64,000 nucleotides of DNA from Micromonospora vinacea (GTDB taxonomy: Bacteria; Actinomycetota; Actinomycetes; Mycobacteriales; Micromonosporaceae): contig NZ_JADOTY010000001.1 of assembly GCF_015751785.1 (NCBI RefSeq), forward strand, positions 6,696,001 to 6,760,000, read 5' to 3'. Every line of letters begins with the position of its first letter. Position 1 is the first letter of the stretch. The position numbers and the translations under genes are program-made. This document shows, in pieces, positions 9,150 to 19,700 of the stretch. The notes under the pieces were generated by a model. The model was given only the letters and a program-made list of their open reading frames with translations. It ran no database searches and was not told where the DNA came from.

Positions 9150-10988
9150 TCACTCACCGTCGCGCGGTGCTGGCGCAAGCAGCCGCAAGGGCGCGACATC
9201 GGCCAGTGGTTCAGCGTCGGGGCTGGGTACGGTTCGGGGCAGCAGCGCGGCGAGACCGGCGCGTGTGGCCAGCACGATCAGCCGGTCGGTGCGGACCAGT
9301 GGCCGACGTTCCGGCAGCGACCAGATGGTCTGTCCCGTCCGACCGGTCCGCACCGCGATCACCCACACTGCGCCCGGCTGGTTGACGTCGTGGCAGTACC
9401 GCCCCTCGAGTTCGGACCCGGCGCCGACGGGGAACTCGGCCACCAGCAACACCCGGCGGCCGACCGAGATGGTGTCGATGACCTGCTGGCCCATCATGGC
9501 GGCTGCGAACGCCGGCGCTGCCAGGGATGAGACGCTACGTGACTCGTCAATGTTCAAAATGCGCTGCGTGCGCTCCGCAAAGCCGTCGTCGAACAGCCGT
9601 AACACCACCCGCAATGGGGGCCTGACTGCTGCCGACCGCGCTCGGTCCGCCTCATGCGAGGCCCGCCCGGACAGGGCGGTCTCGAGGTTGGTGACATCGT
9701 CGTCGGTCAACACCACCAGCGCCCGGCTGGTGTGTACGGACGCGGCCCGCAGTGTCTCGGGGCGGGTCGCGTCGCCGACGATCACCGGCAGACCCAGCTC
9801 ACGGGCGACACCGATGCCTCGGGCCGACTCGGTGCGGTCGACGGCGACCACTGAGACGCCGGCGGAATGCAGTTCCTCCAGGACTCTGGTGCCGATGTTG
9901 CCGAGTCCCACCAGTACGACGTGGTTGTCGATCGGCTCGATCATGCCGCCAGCGGCGACCGTCAGCCGGGCGCGCACCAGCGAGTCGACCACCAGGGCCG
10001 TGACGGTGGGAAGTAGCGCCATCCCGGTGCTCACCAGGACCACTGCGGTCACCTTTTCGATGAGCGGTGCGGCGGAGTCGACGTCGGCGGCTCCCATCGC
10101 TGTCAGCAGCGTCAGGTAGACGGCTTGCGCGAGGTTCACGCCGCGGGTGTACGCCAGCAGGACGCTGGCCGCGGCGAGTAACGCCGCCGTGCCGATCAAG
10201 GCCAGTCGCAGATTACGGCTGAACACCAAGCCGAGGGCCCGAAGCAGGCGCGGCCTTCGACGCGGCGGGTCCGTTCGGGGCCGCCCGTATGCGCGGACAA
10301 GTACCAGGTCTGCCGAGTCCTGGTCCGCTGGAAGGACGACCGGCTCCGTGCCGGTCGTGTCGGCCAAGCCGCAAACCACCTCCGCACCGGCCGGGTCAAC
10401 GGCGCCGCGCATCGCGCTCCGCAGAAGCTCACCGTCGGGCATCCGCAGGTACGTCGGCGTGGCGTCCCCGAGCGTGGCGGCAACGAACGCCGGTGCGGCA
10501 ATCTCGGATCCGGAGAGTACGGCGCAGTCCCCGAGCATCGCGGCCACGCCCTCGCCGAGCACCGGGTTGAACAGCCGGACCACGAGCCGAACATCGGGAG
10601 CCAGTTCCCTGGTGATCATGGCGGCATCCACATTGGTCACGTCGTCGACACCGACGAACGCCACGGCCGCAGCCTCCCGGACCCCAGCCTGATCGAGCAC
10701 TTCCCCGGTCAGGCGGCGGGCCATGACGATCTCTGGCTGCCCCTCCGCCACGTTGAATTCCAAGGCGAGGTCAGCAAAGTCGGGTGCCTGGTGGTCACTC
10801 AACGCTGGTAGGACCACGGTGACCGCGACACCGTAGCGGTCTATTAGTTCAGTGACCAGACGGCGAGCCACCGCACCGTCCCCACAGACGACAAACCGCT
10901 GCCGTGCCGGCTCCGCGGTGGAGCCCTGTCTGGTGTCTTCGGACACAGGCGAATGGTAAACGACGAGGCTCAGGGTGGCGGCGACCAT
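9150..10988 (-). CDS. Channel-like membrane protein with two TrkA-N (RCK) NAD-binding domains
   Basis: 612 residues. An N-terminal Rossmann domain (RFVVCGDGAVARRLV, about 30-150) is followed by a two-helix membrane unit near 255-335 and then a second Rossmann domain beginning HVVLVGLGNIGTRVL (about 355-470), with a trailing ligand-binding-like region. This order resembles the CASTOR/POLLUX and TrkA-linked channel families that gate ion flow by ligand or NAD(H) binding. Between the two helices the expected selectivity filter TxGYGD is replaced by TAMGAADVD, so potassium selectivity is doubtful. No clear ribosome site precedes the ATG at 10988; a GTG 14 codons in is an alternative start. Confidence 0.78.
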   Translation of the reverse strand: MVAATLSLVVYHSPVSEDTRQGSTAEPARQRFVVCGDGAVARRLVTELIDRYGVAVTVVLPALSDHQAPDFADLALEFNVAEGQPEIVMARRLTGEVLDQAGVREAAAVAFVGVDDVTNVDAAMITRELAPDVRLVVRLFNPVLGEGVAAMLGDCAVLSGSEIAAPAFVAATLGDATPTYLRMPDGELLRSAMRGAVDPAGAEVVCGLADTTGTEPVVLPADQDSADLVLVRAYGRPRTDPPRRRPRLLRALGLVFSRNLRLALIGTAALLAAASVLLAYTRGVNLAQAVYLTLLTAMGAADVDSAAPLIEKVTAVVLVSTGMALLPTVTALVVDSLVRARLTVAAGGMIEPIDNHVVLVGLGNIGTRVLEELHSAGVSVVAVDRTESARGIGVARELGLPVIVGDATRPETLRAASVHTSRALVVLTDDDVTNLETALSGRASHEADRARSAAVRPPLRVVLRLFDDGFAERTQRILNIDESRSVSSLAAPAFAAAMMGQQVIDTISVGRRVLLVAEFPVGAGSELEGRYCHDVNQPGAVWVIAVRTGRTGQTIWSLPERRPLVRTDRLIVLATRAGLAALLPRTVPSPDAEPLADVAPLRLLAPAPRDGE

Positions 10989-11229
10989 GAGGTGTCGGGC
11001 TCAGCCGATCTTCCAGCCCGTCTGGGATCGGGCATTTCCCCAGCTATTGGCGTCTACCACTTGCTTGTGTGGAATTACTCATTCGCTGACGACTCTCTCC
11101 TGTTTACACGGTCGCCAATTCACGGTCATCCGGAATCGGAAGGATTATGACCTGGAGTGCCTCGCGCCTCTCCGGGGACTCAGCGCTGCGGGCCCGGTCG
11201 GAAGAACGTCGGGAAGGACGTACCCCGCC

Positions 11230-14200
11230 TTGAGCCCTTCGAAGACAGTCCCTCACCGGAGGTCGGCGCACGGCGGTCGCACCAGGACGGTCGCCGCGAT
11301 CCTCGCCGCCGTCCTGGTCTCGGCCGGGTTGGTCGCGACGCCCGCAGGGGCCGCGGACGCTTACACACAGGTGTACGAGTTCAGCTATCCCGCGAACGAG
11401 GAGCCCCTGATCGAGGAGGGGTTGAACGAGAACTACGACGCCCAGTACTACGACAGCGACCAGGGCTTCCTGATCGAACACAACGACGACCTGTTCAAGC
11501 GGGGCGTTCTGTGCGAGGGCGACATCAAGCAGCTCAGCGCGGAGGAACTGGGCGAGTGCCTGGTGCGCAAGGTGTACGACGTGCCGACGTCGAACGACGC
11601 GCCGGACGACTTCAGGATCGAGCTACGGCCAGGCGAGAACCGGGTCGCGGTGACGATCCACGACGACAAGCCCCCGTCGGCCAACGGGGAGACGTGGGCG
11701 CACTTCGGCTTCACGGCCGGCATCACCGTGGCGACGCTCCTGATCCGCAGCGCGTGCCTGAGCGGCGCCCTCAACCGGCAGGTCGACGCCGGCAACACGG
11801 TGATGAAGGGATTGTGCGTCGGGATCGCCGAGTTCCTCAGCAACTTCCTCCTGAAGGCGGTGCAGAGCCACTACGACGGCACCTTGGGTGACGGGCACAC
11901 GTGGGGGGCGAACACCCTCGCCGCGGCCGTCGCCGGCAAGTTCGCCTTCCTGTGGGAGCACCCCCTGCAGGGCGCGATCGTGAGGGACGGCGGAACGTTC
12001 TGGACGAACGTCGCGAATGTACTCAACGCCGTGTGGGCGGGGCTCTCCAGGGCCTGCGTCGTCTGCGGAGGGGTCTTCGGCGCCGCCTACCAGGGCCTGT
12101 CCGCCGCGATCTCGACGACGTTCCGGGCGATCCTCCCGCGCGGGGAGACGGCCCTGCGGGTGATGCCGCTCGGTGACTCGATCACGTACGGCGTCGGTGT
12201 TTCCGACCCGGAGGGCACCGGATACCGAGCCCGGCTCTGGAGCGGCTTGTCCGACGCGCCGGTGCTCGACTTCGTCGGCTCGATGAACTCGGGGACCCTG
12301 CCCGATCGGAACCACGAGGGCCACCCGTGGTGGCGGATCGCGGATATCGACCGGCAGGTCGACTGCGTGATTCCGAGGTACCGCCCCAATGTCGTGCTGC
12401 TGCACATCGGCACCAACGACATGCAGTTCAACGATGCGGTCGACGACGCCCCTGCCCGGCTGGAAGGGCTGATCGGCAAGATCGTCAGACTGGCTCCCGA
12501 GACCACGGTGCTGGTCGCGAAGCTCGTTCCGGCGTTCAACACCGGCGCCAACAACAACGTCCAGAGGTACAACGCGGCGATTCCCGGCGTCGTCGACCGG
12601 TTCAGGGCGGCCGGCAAGCGCGTACGCCTGGTCGACATGGGCGCGGTGACCCGGGCCGACCTGACCGACACCGTGCACCCGAACGCCGAGGGCTACCGCA
12701 AGATGGCCGACGCCTTCCTCGGCGCCGTCCGGAGCGCCCGCGCCGAGAACCTCATCGAGGACCCGGTCGGCGCAAGCCCGGTCGCGTGCGGGGGCGAGGT
12801 CAGCAAGGTTCCGGACTCCGTCTCCGGCGACACCTCCGCGCAGGGTGAGGGCTGGCGCTGGCAGGGCGTCGTCGCGTCGGGCGTCGGCGCGAACCGGGAC
12901 CGCGTGCAGTTCGCCGACGTCGACGGCGACGGGCTCGACGACTACCTCGTCCTCGACGACCAGGCCCGGGTCAAGGCGTGGACGAACGCGCACACCCTCG
13001 GTGGAGGGTTCGGTTGGCGTGGCCGCGACACCATCGCGACCGGCGTCGGCGCGGTCCCGGAGAACGTGCGGTTCGCCGACGTCGACGGCGACGGGCTCGA
13101 CGACTACCTCGTCGTGGACGGCACGGGCCGGGTGTCGGCCTGGATCAACCAGTTCACTCCCGGAACCGGATTCGGCTGGGACTACGCCGGGGTCATCGCC
13201 ACCGGCGTCGGCGCGACCCGCGACCAGATCCGCTTCGCCGATTTCACCGGCGACGGCCTCGACGACTACCTCGTCGTCGACGACAGCGGCCGGATCACCG
13301 CCTACTCCAACGAGTTCCACCCGGGCGGCGCGTACGGATGGTCGTCACTGGGCCTGGTGGCCGCCGGCGTCGGCGCTGCCCGGGACCGGGTCCGCTTCGC
13401 CGACCTCAACGGCGACGCCCGCGACGACTACCTCGTCGTGCACGACGAGGGTCACGTGAAGGTATGGCTGAACACGGTTCCCAGGTTCGTCGTGCAGGCC
13501 CCGGGCCACCCGACGCCCCGCATCGAGTGGCAGAACCACGGCCAGACCCTGACCGCGACGGCCGCGAACCGGGACCAGGTGGGCTTCGCCGACCTCAACG
13601 GCGACGGCAAGGACGACTACCTCCTCGTCGACTCCACCGGAAAGGCCGTCGGCGCGCTCAACGACCGGTACGGCCAGCCGGACACCTGGGACTGGCAGGG
13701 TGTCGTCGGCCAGAACCCCAACGCCGACACCACCAGCGGCATGGTCGATCTGACCGGCGACGGCCGGGCCGACTGGGTCGCGATCCGGGCGGACGGCACC
13801 GTCGCCGCCTGGATCAACCGGCTGACCCAGGGTGGCGGCTACGGCTGGGACTACGCCGGACAGATCACCGCCGGCGTCACCCCCGGACGGGAGCGGGTCA
13901 GGTTCGCCGACGTCGACGGCGACGGCAAGGACGACTACCTCGTCATCGACGACGTCGGCGGCGTCAAGGCGTGGATCAACAATTACGCCCCGGACCGTGG
14001 GTTCGTCTGGGACTACGCCGGAGTCATCGCCGCCGGCGTCGGCGCGGCGAAGGAACGCGTGCGCTTCGCCGACATGAACGGCGACCGCAAGGACGACTAC
14101 GTCGTCGTCGACGACGCCGGCGAGGTCAGGGCGTGGTTGAACAAGCGCTCCGCCTCCGGGTACGGCTGGGACTACGTCGGGCAGATCTCACCCGGCGTCG

Positions 14201-14592
14201 GCGCGGCCCGCGACCAGGTCCACCTGACCGACCTCAACGGTGACCTGCGCGCCGACTACCTCGTCGTCGACGCCGCAGGACGGGTCTACGTCTGGATCAA
14301 CGCATACAAAGAATCACGCTTCGGCTGGAGGTTCGACGGGCTGGTCGCGTCGGGGGTCGGCGTCTCCGGCGGCCGGGTTCGGTTCGCCGACCTCAACGGG
14401 GACCGCAGGGCCGACTACCTCATCGAGGATCCAGGCGGGCAGATTCGCGCGTGGACGTTCAACGGCTACTACGTGATCCAGAAGGCGCCGGACGAGCCCA
14501 TGTCCGGCACCCCGACCACGTCTGACGTCGATATCGACCTCGACCCCTGCGTACTGGTCCTCAACCTCAATCGGGGCCCCTGCGACACGTAA
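11230..14592 (+). CDS. Secreted SGNH/GDSL hydrolase with ten FG-GAP/VCBS-type repeats
   Basis: About 1120 residues from a TTG start (11230) preceded by GGAAGGA; an upstream in-frame ATG at 10975 would bury the signal peptide. Residues 15-45 form a signal peptide (TVAAILAAVLVSAGLVATP). A domain of unknown type with a hydrophobic patch covers 50-305. The SGNH esterase domain follows: MPLGDSITYG (S317), IGTND (N396), and DTVHPN (D480, H483). From about 540 to the end there are ten repeats of about 55 residues with the core RFADxxGDGxDDYLVVD...AWIN, each carrying a D-x-D/N-G-D calcium-loop pattern, suggesting a beta-propeller or stalk for binding polysaccharide or surfaces. It is probably an extracellular carbohydrate esterase or lipase. 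It is divergent from the channel gene and ends at a terminator facing the CHAT operon. Confidence 0.85.
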   Translation: MSPSKTVPHRRSAHGGRTRTVAAILAAVLVSAGLVATPAGAADAYTQVYEFSYPANEEPLIEEGLNENYDAQYYDSDQGFLIEHNDDLFKRGVLCEGDIKQLSAEELGECLVRKVYDVPTSNDAPDDFRIELRPGENRVAVTIHDDKPPSANGETWAHFGFTAGITVATLLIRSACLSGALNRQVDAGNTVMKGLCVGIAEFLSNFLLKAVQSHYDGTLGDGHTWGANTLAAAVAGKFAFLWEHPLQGAIVRDGGTFWTNVANVLNAVWAGLSRACVVCGGVFGAAYQGLSAAISTTFRAILPRGETALRVMPLGDSITYGVGVSDPEGTGYRARLWSGLSDAPVLDFVGSMNSGTLPDRNHEGHPWWRIADIDRQVDCVIPRYRPNVVLLHIGTNDMQFNDAVDDAPARLEGLIGKIVRLAPETTVLVAKLVPAFNTGANNNVQRYNAAIPGVVDRFRAAGKRVRLVDMGAVTRADLTDTVHPNAEGYRKMADAFLGAVRSARAENLIEDPVGASPVACGGEVSKVPDSVSGDTSAQGEGWRWQGVVASGVGANRDRVQFADVDGDGLDDYLVLDDQARVKAWTNAHTLGGGFGWRGRDTIATGVGAVPENVRFADVDGDGLDDYLVVDGTGRVSAWINQFTPGTGFGWDYAGVIATGVGATRDQIRFADFTGDGLDDYLVVDDSGRITAYSNEFHPGGAYGWSSLGLVAAGVGAARDRVRFADLNGDARDDYLVVHDEGHVKVWLNTVPRFVVQAPGHPTPRIEWQNHGQTLTATAANRDQVGFADLNGDGKDDYLLVDSTGKAVGALNDRYGQPDTWDWQGVVGQNPNADTTSGMVDLTGDGRADWVAIRADGTVAAWINRLTQGGGYGWDYAGQITAGVTPGRERVRFADVDGDGKDDYLVIDDVGGVKAWINNYAPDRGFVWDYAGVIAAGVGAAKERVRFADMNGDRKDDYVVVDDAGEVRAWLNKRSASGYGWDYVGQISPGVGAARDQVHLTDLNGDLRADYLVVDAAGRVYVWINAYKESRFGWRFDGLVASGVGVSGGRVRFADLNGDRRADYLIEDPGGQIRAWTFNGYYVIQKAPDEPMSGTPTTSDVDIDLDPCVLVLNLNRGPCDT

Positions 14593-14612
14593 TGCGCCCA
14601 CCCCGCGTCGGT

Positions 14613-14646
14613 AGCGGTGGGTGGGATCCGGCTTCCACCCACCGCT
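14613..14646. terminator. Bidirectional terminator hairpin
   Basis: AGCGGTGGGTGG (14613-14624) pairs perfectly with CCACCCACCGCT (14635-14646) around a 10-base loop. It sits between the convergent ends of the SGNH hydrolase (14592) and the CHAT operon (14682). A near-identical hairpin occurs at 63062-63093. Confidence 0.78.
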
Positions 14647-14681
14647 GCCCCGAACCCGCCGGCGGAATCGGCGTCGGCGGA

Positions 14682-15464
14682 CTACCGGTCGTCGGTCGGT
14701 ACGTCCTCGAGGTGCTCGATCTCGACGACATGTGGGTCCAGGCCGTCGACCGGCAACTCCTCGTGGATCTGGTCGCCCCTGTCGGTCATCGAGGTCTTCG
14801 ACGACCACCAGGGATCCCGTACGCAGCGGCCCCGCCACAGCAGGGTCGTCTCGGTGGGGCTGACGAAGTAGCCGGCCAGGCCCCGCCGGGTACCGAGGGC
14901 GATCCCCGCGCCGGCGGCGGCCAGCGGCTGGCCGGCGGCGGCCGCCGTCACGCCGAGGTCGACGAAGGCCTCGCCGTCGGAGCTGCCCGAGACGACCGTG
15001 ATCGCCGGCCCGCCGCGGGCCACCTCGCTCACCAGCACCCAGCCGCGCTCCCACTTCCCGGCCCGGTGCCGGGCGAGGATCCGCCGGTCGACGTCGGCGA
15101 GATTGGCCAGGCTCTGGACGGTCACCTCGTCGGCCTTCAGGACGAACGCGCCGGCCCGGGAGAACCGGATCCGCAGCCCGGCGTTGCCCTGGGCGATGCC
15201 GCTGACCGTGGGGTCGCCGTCGGCCGCCAGCCAGGTACTCACCTGGGCGCCGTCGTGCGAGGCGTAGTCGTAGCCGGTCGGAACGCCGGGAAGGTCCGGC
15301 GTGAAGGGGATGCCGAGTGCGTCCAGGGTGGTGTGCTTCACCCAACCCCCGTCGTCGAAGACACCGACGTCGCCGAGTTCCATGCGGGCCCCGGGCAGCC
15401 AGACCGGCAGCCGGTCGAACCGACCCCGGGTCTCGTGCCAGAGACTGGTCAGCAGGCTGGTCAT
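14682..15464 (-). CDS. Small beta-rich protein, candidate effector/substrate of the CHAT protease
   Basis: 260-residue protein with no family I can name with certainty. Its ATG overlaps the CHAT gene stop (ATGA) and is preceded by GGAGG, so the two are coupled. It begins with a short amphipathic segment (LLTSLW), then MELGDVGVFDDGGWVKH, a central region with SLANLADVDRRILARHRAG, a strong hydrophobic strand pair around ERGWVLVSEVARGGPAITVV, and a small-residue-rich stretch (VTAAAAGQPLAAAGAGIALG). The last 45 residues are acidic and probably disordered. Size, strand pattern and position next to a caspase-like protease recall bacterial gasdermins, pore formers released by cutting off a short C-terminal tail. 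That is inference; motif-level proof is absent. A chaperone or regulatory subunit is the alternative. Confidence 0.6.
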   Translation of the reverse strand: MTSLLTSLWHETRGRFDRLPVWLPGARMELGDVGVFDDGGWVKHTTLDALGIPFTPDLPGVPTGYDYASHDGAQVSTWLAADGDPTVSGIAQGNAGLRIRFSRAGAFVLKADEVTVQSLANLADVDRRILARHRAGKWERGWVLVSEVARGGPAITVVSGSSDGEAFVDLGVTAAAAGQPLAAAGAGIALGTRRGLAGYFVSPTETTLLWRGRCVRDPWWSSKTSMTDRGDQIHEELPVDGLDPHVVEIEHLEDVPTDDR

Positions 15465-16744
15465 CGGGCGCCTCCGTCGGCGGGGCCGGCGTACGTGGGA
15501 ACCGGCTCGATCCGCAGGCCCGCGTACGCGTGGATGGAATACAGCAGTCCGAGCGGGTTGCCGCGGTCCTGCAGCAGCCGCCACTTCGCCTCGTGCAGTG
15601 CCTGCCCTACGTCGTGCCGCTCGACGAGTAGGTTCAGGTAGAACCACTTCGAGATCTCGGCGGCGATCCGGTCCGGCACGTTCGCGATGGTGCCGATGAT
15701 GCCTCGGTTGCGGTTGTGCCGGAACGGCTTGTGCAACGACGCCGCGCTCGTCGGGTCCATCGCCACGGTGCCGCAGCCGTTCAGGAACACCAACGGCATG
15801 TCCGGTCGCGGCCCCGGTCGGGCGGCCATCACCTCGGCGGCCCAGATCCGCATCATCTCCTCGACGAGTTCCTCCAGCGGTACCACCAGCTTGCGGCCCT
15901 GCTCGTCGGAGAGGTGGTAGGCATACCTGGTGCTGTCGCCGTCGGCGGCCTGGCAGTGACAGGAGAAGTGGACCACCTGGTCGAGCGGGCCGTCCCGGTT
16001 GTGGTCAAGCCCCAGCGCCGGGTCACAGAGCTGCTGCGCCAGCGTCGGTGCCGCCGGGTCGTCGCTGTCTTTCGGGTACGGCCCCCTCAGCAGGAACAGG
16101 GCATCCTTGCCCCGGAAGAAGCCCACCTCCTGCTGCACTCCCGGGAAACTGGCGTCGTACACCATCCGGATCGGGAGTCCGTCCCAGCCGTTCAGGGAGG
16201 TGGAATCGGGCAGGTGGTCCGGGTCGCGGCGTTCGACGACAGCCGCGAAGCCAGGGAAGGCCAGCGCGGCCCGTTCCAACTCTGCCTGGTTGCCGGCCCG
16301 CACCGTGGACGTCGGCGCGAACAACGGCAACAACTCCCAGGGGAAGTACTGGTTCGTCTCGGCGATGGCGTGGATCAACGGGGTACGGGTCTGCCGGCTC
16401 TGCCAGGTCGGGCAGGCCGCCTGCAGGAACAGCGACAACCGGGGGAAGTCCCGTTGCGGGTCGTGTAGCACGTCGAAGAGAAATATCCGCCCGGCAGCCG
16501 CGAGGTTGCCGAGCGCCTCGCCCGCAGCGCCGGTCGCCTCCGGCCAGCGCTGCCGGCAACTCGCCGCTACCCGACCGACTCGCTTCCCGAGCTTGGCGCA
16601 ATGTTCGCGCACGACATCCGCGTCGACCAGTTGGATGTCAGTCGGCGCCGGGCCGCGGGCGGCCGTGAGTCGCAGGCAGATGCCCTTGTCGTTGACCGTG
16701 GTCCGGGCCGTCACATCAGGAGAGCGGAACAGTGGCAGGTCCAC
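15461..16744 (-). CDS. CHAT-domain caspase-like cysteine protease
   Basis: 427 residues from a GTG start with GGAGGGGAGG just upstream. The C-terminal 260 residues are a CHAT peptidase domain (clan CD, related to caspases and separase): the catalytic histidine lies in VVHFSCHCQ (H259), the cysteine in VFLNGCGT (C324), and the helix VGQALHEAKWRLL closes the domain. The N-terminal 150 residues are the helical/Rossmann lead-in (IFLFDVLHD, QYFPWELLP) seen in CHAT proteins. Both dyad residues are present, so it should be active. It overlaps the upstream STAND gene by 29 bp and the downstream effector by 4 bp. The likely role is a protease fired when the STAND ATPases sense an invader or stress, cutting a partner such as the 260-residue protein. 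Confidence 0.88.
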   Translation of the reverse strand: MDLPLFRSPDVTARTTVNDKGICLRLTAARGPAPTDIQLVDADVVREHCAKLGKRVGRVAASCRQRWPEATGAAGEALGNLAAAGRIFLFDVLHDPQRDFPRLSLFLQAACPTWQSRQTRTPLIHAIAETNQYFPWELLPLFAPTSTVRAGNQAELERAALAFPGFAAVVERRDPDHLPDSTSLNGWDGLPIRMVYDASFPGVQQEVGFFRGKDALFLLRGPYPKDSDDPAAPTLAQQLCDPALGLDHNRDGPLDQVVHFSCHCQAADGDSTRYAYHLSDEQGRKLVVPLEELVEEMMRIWAAEVMAARPGPRPDMPLVFLNGCGTVAMDPTSAASLHKPFRHNRNRGIIGTIANVPDRIAAEISKWFYLNLLVERHDVGQALHEAKWRLLQDRGNPLGLLYSIHAYAGLRIEPVPTYAGPADGGAR

Positions 16745-19700
16745 CCGCGCCCTCCCCTCCGGTTACCGCCACCAGCAGGATCGGCAGTGACTGAACAAGC
16801 CGACCTGACGACAGCACCGTTATCCGCAGTTCGTTCTCACCGGGTACGTCGATCCGCAGGGTGCTGTCCAAGCGGGCCAGTCCGCCGTCGACCCGGCAGG
16901 TGGTACGCAGTTCCGGGTCGGACACGTCGACGAACGGGGCGTCGACCAACAGGGTGAGGTCGACGTCGTCGGCCCGGACGCCGGTGCTGACGGCGAGCGG
17001 GCGCCAGACCTGCGGGCCGGCCAGGGCGGGCCGCCGCCCCGGCTCGTCCGCGAAGGCCCGTTGCCCGGTCGCTACGAGCACCGTGAGGTGGCACAGCTCG
17101 CCGACCGGGATGCGCCACGTCGGTGGCAGGTCCTCGTCGTGGGCCGGTTCGGCGCCGGTCAGCCCGGCGCCGAGCGCACCGCGGAACGCGACCGGTTCGG
17201 CCGGGGTGAGCGTCTGCCGGAGCTCATCCTGCACCCGGTCGACCACCTGGCTGCTCAGCCGGGCCGCCAGGCGATCGGTGACAGCCGGCGACAAGCTGAC
17301 CGGACCGCCGCCCATCGGCATCGGACCGCGCCCCGGCCATCCGTCGACCGGTACGACCACCGGCAGCCCGACGCCGGGCGCCTCGGTCCCGGCCGGGGCG
17401 ACCTCCTCCAGCAGGCCGAGCACCGCGCGCAGCCCGGCCCAGTCCTTCAGCTCGCCGAACGCCATGGCGGCGTCCATCAACAGCTGCCGTCCGCCGGTCC
17501 GATCCCCGGCGCGCAGCCGGATCTCGCCCTTGACCCGGGTCAGCCGCGCGGTGAGCGGAGCCAGCACCTCGGGTTTCTCGCCCGATCCCTGCACCGCGGC
17601 CAGCTCGCCCTCGGCGGCGTGCGCGACGTGGTCCGCCTCCACCGGCCGGCCCATTGCCAGGAGCGCCCGGGCCAGCAGGCACTGGGTCCGCACCGTCCCG
17701 AGCGGGTTGCCCATCTGGCGGAAGGTCAGCAACGCGTGGGCGGCTCGCCGGACCGCGGTCGCGGCGAGTTCCGGGTCGCGACCGCCGCCGGGCCTGTCCT
17801 CGTACTGGTCGAGCGCGAGACGTGCGGTCCGGTACCGCACGTTCGCGACCCGGCGCAGGTCCCCGTCGACCAGCCGGGCGGCCTGACCGAGGTAGTCACC
17901 GGCGGACTGCCAGTCCCCCCGTCGGCGACCCGCCTCGGCCAGGGAGAGGTAGATCCGGTAGCGGGTGGCGTCGGAAAGCCCGGGGTCGAGCAGTTCGTCG
18001 TAGACGGCCTCCGCCGTGTCGACGTGGTGCGCCTCGGCGAACAGGATCCGGATCAGTCGCTGCTCCGGGCCGTCCCCTATGGTCTCCGCCCGGGCGAGCG
18101 CATCCTCCAGCTTCTCGACCGCGCGTTGGTACGCGGCGGCCTGCAGGAATCCCTCACCCATCTTCCGCAGGGCGATCGCGATCCGACGCTCGGCCTCCTC
18201 GCGCGCCGCCGACCGGTCCCCGAGCAGCAGGTGCGACAACGCGATCGCCCGGTCCAGGCCTTGCTCGGCGTCCCGGTACCGTTCGACGGCCACCAGGAAG
18301 GTGCCCTTGGCGAGCAGCACGTCCACCTGGGCGAGGACGTTGCCGTCGCGCTCGGCGGCGCGGGCCGCCTGGCCGTACGCCGCCAGGGTCGCGGCGGAGG
18401 TCACTCCCTCGGCGACACAGCCGTCAAGCCAGGCGCCGACCCGCCAGCGCAACTGCGTGCCGAAACCGGTGTGCGGCAGGGTCGCGGTGTCGTCCATCAC
18501 CCGCAGCAGGTTGGGGTACTCGGCCCGGACCCAGGCCTCGGGATGGTCGGCGATCCGCTGCGGGAACTTCGAATCCGGCGCGAGCCAGTCCATCGGCCCG
18601 TCGTACGCGAAGTCGTCGTGCAGGACGGTGAGGACCGCGCTGACCACCTGGACGTAGGCGGCGGTGAGCTGGTCCAGCGCCCACTCCCGCTGGTGGGCCG
18701 GAATCCGGGCGGCCTGCGCGCCGGCGAACAGCCGGACCAGCGGGTGGAGCCGGTACCGGGCCACCTCGGACACCTCGTCCATGCCGAGGTCTTCCAGCAG
18801 TTGGGCCGCGGACAGCCGGTCGACCAGGGCCTCCACCTCGGCCGGCGGCAGGTCCATCAGCGGACCCAGCACCCACGGCACGAAGGTGGGCGACGGAATC
18901 AGCGCGAGCATGGCCAGCGCCCGCTGTTCCTTCGGCAGCAGCCGGCCGTACTCGGTCTGAAGGTGAGCCCGCAGCGACCGGCCGGGGCGGTCCAACCAGC
19001 CGAGCCGGGACCGGGGCTCGCGCAGCAGCCCGGCGATCTGGCAGATGTCCGCGCCGTCGTTGGAGACCCGCTCGGCGGCGGCCCGGACGGCGAGCGGGAG
19101 CCGTCCGCACAACGAGACGATCTCGGCGGCACATTCCGGCCGGACGCTCTCGGCGGTCCGGGAGACGGCCCGGAAGATGGCCAGCGCCTCGTCGTCGTCC
19201 GGCAGGCCCAACGCGTACGACGGTTCGGCCAGCGGATCGGACCAGGTCATGCCGCGTCGACAGGTGATGATCACGGCGGCGGCGGAGTCGCTCGGCAGTA
19301 CGTGCCGGACCTGGTCGGCGTTGCGGGCGGCGTCCAGGATGAACAGGATCTTCTTCTTCGCCGTCAGCGAGCGGAAGACCATCGCCCGGCCGACCGCGGT
19401 GTCGGGCATGTCGGTCCAGCCCAGCGCCAGCAGGAGCTCGTTGAGGATCTCCATCGGTGTGCGGGCGGCGCCACCGGTGCCGAGGTTCACGAACAGTTGC
19501 CCGTGCGGGTAGCGGCGGGCGAGCCGCCGGGCCAACTCGTCGGCCAAGGCGGTCTTGCCGACCCCCGGCATGCCGTGCAGGAGCAGGATCACCGGGCCGG
19601 CGGCTCCGCGTCGGTCCGCCGGCCGCCGTCCGCCGCGCCGGAAGATCGACCTTACGCCGCCGGCGCGGGCCGCCCGTTGCTGGTCGTGCAGTTCCTGCAG

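Noticed and set aside
11623..13320. 565-codon minus-strand frame opposite the SGNH hydrolase
   Set aside because: Valine/aspartate/arginine-rich complement of the repeat array with no family features.
12840..14450. Tandem DNA repeats resembling a repeat array
   Set aside because: The periodicity comes from the encoded FG-GAP/VCBS-type protein repeats, not from a CRISPR or satellite array; units are diverged and in frame.
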